Source: Myrmaecium sp. VS I D KN 1 (Eukaryota; Ascomycota; Dothideomycetes; Valsariales; Valsariaceae). From it: 31,053 bases of DNA. This document shows, piece by piece, positions 1 to 7,715 of this stretch. The DNA lies in the NCBI GenBank assembly GCA_019775845.1, contig JADQAV010000077.1, positions 1,050 to 32,102 on the forward strand. The letters are read 5' to 3'. Position 1 is the first letter of the stretch. Each line of letters opens with the position of its first letter. A model generated the notes under the pieces. The model did no database searches, was not told the origin of the DNA, and was given only the letters and a program-made list of their open reading frames with translations. The position numbers were made by a program, and so were the translations under genes.

Positions 1-29
1 AGGCCGGGGTTCAATTCCCCGCAACGGAA
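1..29 (+). tRNA. 3' end of a tRNA, probably tRNA-Glu (cut by the window edge)
   Basis: Only the last 29 bases are present. A perfect five-pair T stem (CGGGG at 5-9 with CCCCG at 17-21) closes a seven-base loop TTCAATT at 10-16. It is followed by the 3' acceptor strand CAACGGA (22-28) and discriminator A29. A T-run at 35-38 fits a Pol III terminator. The acceptor strand implies a 5' end TCCGTTG, which is typical of eukaryotic tRNA-Glu; the anticodon lies outside the window, so the identity is inferred. The RNA class is fairly sure, the amino acid less so. Confidence 0.75.
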
Positions 30-277
30 TTTCGTTTTGGTTGGCACTTGTATCTTCTTTTTTTCTTTGTTGTGGTGATCCGTGAGTGCGGTGGTGGAGT
101 CGAAGACATTATTTTCGGCTCCTGCTGGTGGAGAACGTCCGTGCGGCATGGCATCCACAGCTCTGTAAATATAGGCAGTATGGATCGGCTATACTTAGCC
201 TCTTTGGCGAGTGGAAAACGGGTATGATATCTTAAGGATGTCAGTGTTGAAGTACTACCTAAGCTAAGAGACAACAG
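30..277. other. Spacer between the tRNA and the small minus-strand gene
   Basis: This stretch holds the tRNA terminator T-run (35-38) and the likely 3' untranslated region of the minus-strand gene that ends at 278. Short open frames here have no recognisable product. I see no other element. Confidence 0.4.
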
Positions 278-706
278 CTACAGCATATCCGCCGGTAACG
301 TTTTACCGTACACGAGGTAAAGATCCCTCCCATAAGCGCGAACCAAGCTAATACAAAACTCCCCCACCACCTCCCGCTCCTCCTCCTCAGTCCGCGCCGA
401 ATTCAAGATCGCCGTCACGCTCTCCCCTCCGGGCACCGCATAGCTATTGAAGTGCTCCAGATTCGCGTTCCCGACCAGGGCCTCCGCCTTCTCCCGGCAG
501 GCCACCCGCATGGCGCGGACGGCCAGCATGCGGTCCATGGCGACGTTCCGGCGCAGCAGGGCGGGCCCGGTGAGGGCGCGGATCGCGCGGAGCTGGTCCA
601 GGAGCGCCCGGCCGTGCATCAGGACGCAGGCGGCGAACTCGATGATCTCGGTGCAGGTACCGGGTGGGGGGAGGAACCACGCGTCGGTCATCTGGACGTC
701 CGTCAT
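278..706 (-). CDS. Small protein of unknown function, 142 aa
   Basis: I do not recognise this protein. It is a single open frame of 142 residues. Its ATG lies in a good fungal start context (CACC directly before the ATG at 706) and it ends at a TAG at 278-280. The body is mostly Ala/Leu/Arg-rich and probably helical, with a Glu-rich stretch (EEEERE) near residue 108; I see no signal peptide or membrane segment. A second Met at residue 6 is an alternative start. A plus-strand frame (447-911) overlaps it, but lacks a comparable start context. It sits at the left end of the cluster on the same strand as the SDR and may be an unrelated neighbour. The existence of the gene is likely; its role is unknown. 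Confidence 0.5.
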   Translation of the reverse strand: MTDVQMTDAWFLPPPGTCTEIIEFAACVLMHGRALLDQLRAIRALTGPALLRRNVAMDRMLAVRAMRVACREKAEALVGNANLEHFNSYAVPGGESVTAILNSARTEEEEREVVGEFCISLVRAYGRDLYLVYGKTLPADML

Positions 707-1602
707 GGTGACGATACCCGGGCGCGGAATGGTGGTGGATCCTTTGGTGGGTGGGAAATGGATGGATGAAAGGTGTAAAGAAAAGGTGGTAGATCGGGGG
801 GATGACTGGGGTGTTATATGTGACTTTGGCGTCTATAAGTATTGCGCCTCAAGACTGTATGTGGTGGATATTCGATCTGCGAGGCTATTCGAGGCGGAAG
901 TTTTCAGGTAACCTGCGATCCGGGTTGGAGTCCACGGGTTCTTCCAGATACCGCCCTGTGAAACTTGACGCAAGGAAGATGATATCGCGCAGGGTGTTGC
1001 AAAGAGGTCACTGTATTGTTTGTCCGGGCTCAGGTGCACGCTTTCATGAGAGTACGAAGGAGGATATGCTCGTGTGAAAGGTCCAGACGACGTGGTCAGC
1101 TGTAGCCTTACGTTCTACAGCAGGGGAATGTACTTCGCCATCGGCGGGGCGAAGATCTTTTTTTTAATTCTTCCTTCCCCAGCTCGAGATTGGTTCCAAA
1201 TTTGCACTTCCTTTTGTTATATCATATTCGAATAAGCAATCAATAGGTGTGATGAAGGTTCGCGGGAGTTTTCCTCAACATTGGACATGGGAATCAGCAA
1301 CAGGAAAAAGCTGTAGTGGCACGCCAAATGGGTGGTTCCGGACAGCGGAGCTCAGAAGGCTCCCGAGCTTGTGGTTTTAAAAGATCCGAATGGTAATACA
1401 CGGCCTCCCAACAGTTTGGGTGCCTCTTCGACGAAAATAGTGGATTGTTGCATTGGTTAAAGAACTTTAAATTCTCTCCCAATCGAAGCGATATCGACCA
1501 CAAATATTTCTTAAATAGACCACGCGGTACTGAGGAACATGTTGAATGCATTCAACTCTCTTCCACCCTCCATCACACATGCTCAGTAGGACCCCAAGTT
1601 TC
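707..1602. other. Intergenic region, about 0.9 kb
   Basis: Upstream region of the small minus-strand gene, continuing to the 3' end of the SDR gene. The open frames in it are short and overlap on both strands without recognisable motifs. I see no RNA gene, repeat or transposon remnant. Confidence 0.4.
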
Positions 1603-2539
1603 TCACCACGGAATCTCCTGCCCTTTATAATCCAGGAACCTACCCGACGTCTTCTCGCGGGACGCATTATCGAACTGAAAAGACGGGAGACATCAGCACT
1701 GTCATCACGAATCTGATAAGGTCGCGGATGTAAACGTGGAACTTACAATCTCCACCATTCCCTTCACGCTCTCCTCCACAGTTATACCTTCCGGCTCAAT
1801 GCCCAGGGCGCGGGCAGCGTCGTTACGGGACTCGGTGGCGACGGTGCTTTTCGCGCGTGGCAGGGGGTTAGCAGAGCGGATACACATACACTTCACTCAA
1901 CCGACGAGAGACAAAGAGAAAAGGAGGAACAAAAACATACCCAGGATGCAACGCCACCCCCACCAACCCCAGCTCCTCATAATGCACCCTGCGCACCAAA
2001 AAGTTCACCAAACACTTACTCGCCGCATACGCATTCAGCGGGAAATTCGGATACGCATCCATACCCCCCAGCGTGCCCGCAGCACCAGAGATAACCGCAA
2101 ACACCGGCGGTTTACCCTCCGGCGTCTCAGCCGCAGCAGCTTTCAACAACAGCCACGCAGCCTGATACGCGCGCAGCGGCCCCAGGGCATTCACTTCAAC
2201 ATGCGTCCGGAGATGTGCCGGGTCAAGCGTCGACAGCGGGCCATGGGCGCGGGGATCAAAGACGCCGGCGTTCGCGATGAGGAGGTCGATGGTGCGGATG
2301 TTAAGTGCGGCGAGCTGGGTGCGCAAGTCCTCGGTGCCGGTGGGGGAGCCGGCGTCGTGGGTGAGAAGGTGGAGGGTGCTGGTGGGGTGGCGGGGGAGGG
2401 CGTGCAGGGCGAGGCTGGTGGGGTGGCTGGGGTCGCGGACGGTGGCGAGGAGGACGGTGTGCGGTCGGGAAAGGTAGAGGGCGGTGAAGCCGTGGCCGAT
2501 GCCGCGGTTGGCGCCGGTGAGGAGGATGGTTGTTGGCAT
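1603..2539 (-). CDS. Short-chain dehydrogenase/reductase, 256 aa, three exons
   Basis: NAD(P)-dependent classical SDR, probably a cytosolic ketone/alcohol oxidoreductase tailoring the polyketide product. Exons are 2539-1941, 1846-1747 and 1674-1603. The introns (1940-1847, 1746-1675) start GTATGT and GTAAGT and end AG, and the joined frame closes exactly (771 nt). Visible motifs: TGANRGIG cofactor loop at residues 8-15, NAG at 90-92, Ser151 and the Y171-x3-K175 catalytic pair, and PG at 199-200. The spliced last exon ends with the family-typical GRFLDYKGQEIPW. I start at Met 2539 because the glycine-rich loop then lies right at the N-terminus. The in-frame ATG at 2632 would add a 31-residue Pro/Ser-rich tail not expected in this family. 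It resembles fungal SDRs such as the norsolorinic acid ketoreductase group; the substrate is unknown. It points the same way as P450 A, 458 bp downstream of that gene's stop. Confidence 0.88.
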
Positions 2540-2997
2540 TGCTCTTGGTGGGTTGGGGGTGTGAGGTGTAGGGGAGAGGGGATGTGAACTGAAGAATGAG
2601 GAGGGAGGGCTGGGAAAGGAGAGGAGCTGCACCGTGGGGTAAATATATTATTCTGGGTTCGGTCGGTGCTTACGATGCCGCTCACTTTGGTCCGTCTGAC
2701 ATGCAGATGCAGGATCGTCGGAAGGATGAGGTTGGCGGGCCACTCTCCGGGTGAAGGATGAAGGATAGATTCCGCCTCCACAGGAGAGTCTCCACCATAT
2801 GACGGAGCAGCAACCGCGATGCTAACCACCAGACAATCATCCTCCGTCTGCGTTCCATGAGACAACCTTCAAATTGAGTGGGATTGAATCTCCCCTACAT
2901 CCATAACGCCAACAGACATCACAGCGCGAGCTATCCATCTTGTTCAACCATTTACTCCAAAAAGCCAATAAAAGCCAAGTTACAGGTTCATCATCAC
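2540..2997. other. SDR promoter and P450 A 3' flank
   Basis: This 458 bp gap contains the upstream region of the SDR gene and the 3' untranslated region of P450 A, both on the minus strand. Overlapping Pro/Ser-rich frames here are composition artefacts. No copy of the GATCTGATA motif is present. Confidence 0.4.
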
Positions 2998-4878
2998 TCA
3001 CAACTCCAGCGCACCCTTCTCCTTCTCCAACTTCCCACCCTTCATCCCTCCAACCACCACCCTCACCCCTTTACTCCCCAACCACGGCAACGGCACAAAC
3101 AAATCATGCACCATCCGCACATCCCTCTCCCCCGTCTCCCACAACCGCATCTCAACCCCCTTCCCACCCCCATACCGCCCAAACACCGCCCCCACCACCG
3201 CAAACAGCTCCGCATACGCCAGATTAATCCCCACACACTGCCGACTCCCCTTGCTAAACGCAACCATATACCGGTCGAGCGCCGCATCAACGGTGCCATC
3301 GGGACGCAACCAGCGCTCCGGCCGGAACACATCCGGGTCCGGGAAGACAGCCGGATGGCGGTGCAGCAGCGCGGCGGAACAGCTCACGGGCACGCCGGCG
3401 GGGATGCGCCAAACCACGCCGCCGTCGCTGCGGTACTCAAGCGGCTCTTCCGCAATCCGCGGCAGCCGGGCGGAGACGCCCAGACTCAAGCGCAGCGCCT
3501 CCTGGATAACAGCAGTGAGGTAAGGGAGCTGGGAGACTGCGGTCGTAGTCGCAGTACCAGGGAGCTCAGCCAGCTCAGCCTGCAAACGTGCGAGCGCGGC
3601 CGGCTGGGCGAGGAGGTAGTAGGTGAGCACCGTGAGCGTCCAGGCCGTCGTCTCGGTGCCGGCGGCGATGAGGGTTTGGGCCTCGGCGTGCAGGCGCGGG
3701 GGTGCCTTCTCCGCGGCGGGGAGGCCTGGGTGGTGGGCGAGGGCTTGGAGGATCGATGGGCCGGGGCCCGGGCTGCCGCCGAGGGGCAGCAGCTTGGGCT
3801 CGTCTTGCTCGGCTAGTGTGCGCTGGATGAGCTCGGAGATGTTCTGCGGTTTGGTATGCATGCGTTAGCTATAGTAATCTTTATATCTGACTTCCATTTC
3901 ACCTCTTCTATTCTTCTTCCTCTCCTACTGTATTTTTTTGACTCGCCTTCCGTTTTTTGTCCTGTTCCCTCCCTCTCTTGATCCCAACACTGCCAGCCTC
4001 ACAAGGAGCATCAACTCAAAACTCACCCGTCGAAACGCAACCGTCAAAGCCATCCCGCGATCCAGGCGGGTGGTAATCCAGTCCGGGATCGCAAGCACAA
4101 GCGGGTACAACCAGCCAAACTGCTTGCCAGCCGGTGCAAGGAAATGCACAGTACGCATCATACGAAAGAACGCCTCATTCAAATCCGGCTTATCCAGATC
4201 GCCCCCCGCAACCCCAAACGTATACTCGGTAATAACATCGCTCGAAAAAGCGCTATACAGCAAATTCACATTCACCGGCTGTCCCGAGTGGGCGACCGCA
4301 TCAAGCCGACCGAGCAGGCGGCCCACGTGGCGCTGCAGCATCGGCTCGAGCCGCCGCATGCTCGCGGCGCTGAAGAAGGGCGCGATGGCGCTGCGCCGCA
4401 GCCGGTGCAGATCGTGGTCGGTGGTTCCCAGACCCGATTCCGGCGCGACCGCCGTCCGGGCGGCCCAGGCGTATTTGTGCCGCCGCTTCGTTTGGGAGTA
4501 GAGGTCGGCGTAGAAGGTTGGGTCGTTGATGTGGATCTCATGGGGGTTGATGCGGACGATGGGGCCTTGCGGGGGTCCAATGTTAGCGGGTGAATCGAGC
4601 GTAATGCTGCATTCCTCCCTGGCATGGCTGCTGGTCCAGTGCTCTTATCAGATGAAACCCTCACCGTAGCGCTCATGCATCCGCTCAATCTCCCACACAA
4701 ACGCGCCCGTCTTGACCACGTCGTAATAGAACTCGTACCAGAGGGTCAACGCGGCCAGTTTCGGTCCTGGGAACTTCGCCAGCGGGTGGAAACGCAGGCG
4801 GTAGATCCCCATGGCGACGCTATACACCACACCGGCCCCGGCGAGCACAAGGGCCCATTCGACGGTGGAGATGGCCAT
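2998..4878 (-). CDS. Cytochrome P450 A, 532 aa, three exons
   Basis: Membrane-anchored haem-thiolate monooxygenase of the fungal trichodiene-oxygenase-like type, probably ER-bound and using the general P450 reductase. Exons are 4878-4665, 4565-4027 and 3843-2998. Introns 4664-4566 and 4026-3844 start GTGAG and end AG; the second has a CTAAC branch site, and the joined frame is 533 codons. An N-terminal hydrophobic anchor (about residues 5-25) is followed by the hinge [11 protein letters not shown]. The I-helix reads AGTETT at 312-317, ExxR is E366-R369, and FRPERW lies at 424-429. The haem loop [10 protein letters not shown] has Cys454 and a fully canonical FxxGxRxCxG pattern. It should be catalytically competent. 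It is divergent from the FAD oxidoreductase gene and shares a 648 bp promoter with it. The substrate is presumably the PKS-NRPS product or an intermediate; this is inferred from position. Confidence 0.92.
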
Positions 4879-5050
4879 GTCAACTACTGATTGATGATCG
4901 ACGAAGGAGTTGCGATGCGAGATCGTTTACGGCGTAGTTGGGGATCGTTTGGGGAAGGTGATGCGCGTCCCTTCCCCCCCGGGGGTCCGGGTGCCCGCGG
5001 TCGTGGGTCTATATTGCCCTCCCTTGCTCTACAAGCTCACGATGCTCAGC

Positions 5051-5074
5051 TCGTTGTGACTCTCGTTGTGACTC
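5051..5074 (+). repeat. 12-bp perfect tandem duplication
   Basis: Two adjacent identical units TCGTTGTGACTC at 5051-5062 and 5063-5074, inside the divergent promoter. Each unit contains TGACTC. It may be a duplicated bZIP site or a neutral repeat. Confidence 0.6.
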
Positions 5075-5377
5075 TGACGGCCTCGCGTGGTGGTGAGTGG
5101 CAGTGTCAGCCTCGTCGCGGAGTTAAGCTGGCGGGCTCGGCCAATCAGCGAAATTCCCGACCGAGACGCGGGGTCCCCGGCCGACACCCCGGCCGCCGTC
5201 CTGGCCCCCAACCGCCCCGACGAGCTCGTACGAGGCACGGCCGAGGCTGTCTTACCCACCATCTTTCCTTCCCCATGCTCGCCCAGTCGCCTAGCCCTCG
5301 GCCGCCCATCTTCCCTGTCCCCCTCAAACAAAGTTGAACTCACTCCTGTCTGTCACTTCTCACTTCCTGCTCAACTT

Positions 5378-5389
5378 TATCAGATCGTC
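5378..5389 (-). promoter_or_regulatory. Shared motif GATCTGATA, extended 12-mer copy 1
   Basis: The plus strand reads TATCAGATCGTC, identical over 12 bases to the copy at 20048-20059 in the PKS-NRPS/enoyl reductase promoter. It lies about 140 bp before the FAD oxidoreductase ATG and about 500 bp before the P450 A ATG. The core TGATAA matches the HGATAR consensus of GATA factors. Confidence 0.45.
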
Positions 5390-5526
5390 AGATTACCCCT
5401 CATTCACTCACCTTTGCCCATCGACATCAATCACACACGCACGCTCAAGGTCCCCCTACTACTCCCCTCACGTGCCCGCCTTGCTCGACGGGATACCCTA
5501 GGTACCAGGTACCTCCAGTAAGCAAG

Positions 5527-6968
5527 ATGCCATCCCGGGACTCCTTCCGCCTCATCACCAAAGCCCTGGGCGTCTTCACCGCGCAAGCCCTCGTCCGGCT
5601 AGTCCAGCGTCTGCATGCCCTCCAACACCGCTACACCTACCGCCTCAGCAGCAGCAGCAGCGCAGGTGGCGCACCCCACAACGTCGTCGTGCTGGGGGCC
5701 TCCTTCGCCGGCATCCAGCTCGCGCGACGCCTCGCCGAAACCCTGCCATCCGGCTACCGCGTGCTCGTGCTGGAGCGGAACTCACACTTCCACTACGTCT
5801 TCCAGTTCCCGCGGTTCGCCGTGGTGCCAGGTCACGAGCCGGGCGGGTTCATCCCCTACACCGGCGGCGCGTTGGACCCGGCCACCGCGGGCCCGCCGGG
5901 GATCCTGTCGCGGGTGCAGGCGCGGGTGGAAGCCGTCGAGGCGGACGCCGTGCGGTTGGAGAGCGGGGAGCGCGTGCCGTTTGCGTTTTTGGCGCTGGCG
6001 ACGGGCGCGAGCCAGCCGGCGCCGGCTCGGGTGAAAGCGACCGAGAAGCCGGCCGGGTGTGAGGAGCTGCGGGTGTTTCAGCGGCGGATCGCGGGGGCGG
6101 AGCGGATTGCGATTGTTGGGGGTGGGCCGGTGGGCGTGGAGTTGGCGGGTGACATTAAGGGGTTCTTTCCGCGCAAGGAGGTCGTCTTGGTGCATTCGCG
6201 GGCGGAAATACTGCCGCATTTTGGGGATCGGTTGCGGCGGTATGTCGCGGGTAAGCTGGAGGAGTTGGGCGTGCGTTTACTGCTTGGGGAGAGGCCGGTG
6301 GTGTTGCCAGAAGGGGTGGACGACGGCGTCGAGGCGCAGGGGGATGACGAGACGAAAGGAAGAGGGTTGCGGTTTAAGGATGGGAGGGGGGAGTGGTTTG
6401 ACCTCGTGGTATATATCCCGTCTCCTCTTCCCTTTGGCATTTTGTCACACTCACCCACCTCCTTAGATCCCCTGCACCGGCCAGCGCCCCAACTCCGGTC
6501 CACTCGCCTCTCTCGCGCCGCAAGCCATCGACCCGCGCAGCCATCGGGTCAAGGTGCTGCCGACCTTGCAGCTCGACGATCCGCGGTACCCGCACATCTT
6601 CGCCCTGGGCGATGTCGCCGAGACGCCCGGACCCAAGATGGGTCGCGCCGGCCAGTACCAGGCCGAGATCGTGAGGAAGAACATCGTGGACATGATTCAG
6701 GGCAAGCGGCCCGTCAAGACGTACGTGCCGTGCGATGTGGAGGGGGCGATCAAGTTGACGCTGGGAAAGGTGTGTCCCCGTTATATACTCTTCTTTGTTC
6801 CTTTCATGAGTACGCTAACCCACTTCGCAGAAGGACTGGGTCCTCTACGTCAAGGAGGATAACGGAAACGAGATCATGGTCCATGGCGACGATGGTAAGG
6901 AGGACTTGGACATCAAGCACGCGTGGAAGGAGTATGGTGCGGACTTTGATAAGCAAGTTGCGTTGTAA
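5527..6968 (+). CDS. FAD-dependent NAD(P)H oxidoreductase, AIF/AMID-like, 440 aa, three exons
   Basis: Two-dinucleotide-binding flavoprotein of the apoptosis-inducing-factor/NDH-2 family, expected to pass hydride from NAD(P)H via FAD to a quinone or other acceptor. Exons are 5527-6408, 6467-6769 and 6831-6968. Introns 6409-6466 and 6770-6830 end CTTAG and CGCAG, and the joined frame is 441 codons. The FAD loop GASFAG is at residues 57-62, the NAD(P)H loop GGGPVG at 198-203, and the C-terminal FAD motif ALGDVAE around Asp343. The unspliced frame would run to 488 residues but loses the ALGDVAE motif, so I chose the spliced model. The N-terminus (about residues 8-28) is weakly amphipathic or hydrophobic, which may mean membrane association or mitochondrial targeting. 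The gene faces the PKS-NRPS tail to tail. Its role could be redox tailoring, quinone recycling or protection; none is shown. Confidence 0.88.
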
Positions 6969-7715
6969 TAGGTGTAAGATGTCGGAAATGTGAAAGTGAG
7001 GAGGACTCAGGATCGTTAGGCCACGCCGCTGTTATCGGAGGTCGTTCTCTGCGTTGACTCGTATCTCCTTTTTCTAGATATCTCAAGTTCGCCCGGAAAA
7101 GGAGTATAATTCTTCGTTTTCCTTGGTTATTAATGGTTGTAGTACTACGGAGTGACAGGCCAGAATAGAATGTTTCCTATTATTTTCAGACTATTTTCCT
7201 TAAGTTTCTGATCTGGTATAAACCGAGGAGTTAAAAGGCTTGAAAGTTGAATATCTTAATCACTATTACTATACCGCTTCTGTGAGAGAATATATGTGAG
7301 ATGAGTTCGTTAATAGTTTGTTATAATTTCATCATTGAAAAAGAACTTGATTGACGCCAGAAGAAAGATAAATGCAACCAATGCCCAGATCCCCCACTAA
7401 CTTCATCTAACCTGTGGCACTGCTTGATGATATCCGTCCCAAACAAAAAAAAAGGAAAAAGAAAGAAAATATGGACTACAATTGCTTCGTAGTTTCCGGG
7501 AACGAGTGGACGACAATAGTAGAGTTTCTCATTGATTGATCATCAACCTATCCAACAAGCGCCTGATTAACAACCAGAAAAAGAGAGATGTAACCTATTC
7601 CCAAACTCACCGACCAACGCCATCCGACCTGTCCCAACGCCTTTATCATCCAACCGGTACGACATAAACCAAACAGAAGATGAAAAGAAAAGGTCTTCCA
7701 GACCCACACTATCCC
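6969..7715. other. Convergent intergenic spacer with a diverged direct repeat
   Basis: AT-richer 747 bp region holding the 3' flanks of the FAD oxidoreductase gene (plus) and the PKS-NRPS gene (minus). No gene is visible. It contains the two similar blocks listed separately, an A-rich run around 7444-7468, and a one-mismatch relative of the shared motif (GATCTGGTA at 7210-7218). Confidence 0.5.
7348..7655 (+). repeat. Diverged direct repeat pair in the spacer
   Basis: Blocks 7348-7440 and 7564-7655 align along their whole length with small gaps, at very roughly two thirds identity by eye. Shared landmarks in the same order are TGATT, CCAGAA, AACC, CCCA and ACCTGT. They are about 216 bp apart. 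This suggests an old local duplication in the 3' flank of the PKS-NRPS gene. No terminal inverted repeats or coding content are seen. Confidence 0.45.

Larger units (their letters stand above)
4879..5526. promoter_or_regulatory. Divergent promoter of P450 A and the FAD oxidoreductase
   Basis: Shared 648 bp upstream region. It holds a perfect 12-bp tandem duplication at 5051-5074 (unit TCGTTGTGACTC), which carries two TGACTC cores of the GCN4/CpcA or bZIP type. A direct repeat of CCCCGGCCG lies at 5175-5183 and 5187-5195 and offers CGG/CCG triplets of the kind bound by Zn2Cys6 factors. The shared 12-mer TATCAGATCGTC lies at 5378-5389. Pyrimidine-rich sequence dominates the last 250 bp before the plus-strand ATG. 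Binding is not shown; the motifs are read by eye. Confidence 0.55.

Noticed and set aside
1736-2587. 283-codon plus-strand open frame opposite the SDR
   Set aside because: Shadow of the SDR exon. Its Arg/His-rich start and Gly/Glu/Val-rich end are typical of antisense GC-rich coding DNA.
2878-3816. 312-codon plus-strand open frame opposite P450 A exon 3
   Set aside because: Antisense to a canonical P450 haem region. It is low-complexity and has no motif.
5527-6993. Unspliced 488-residue reading of the FAD oxidoreductase
   Set aside because: It leaves the family sequence at the first intron. Splicing 6409-6466 and 6770-6830 restores IPCTGQRPNS, the ALGDVAE motif and a normal C-terminus.
7138-7155. 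TACTACGGAGT sequence as a transposon end
   Set aside because: Only one clear copy and no matching terminal repeat or target duplication found.
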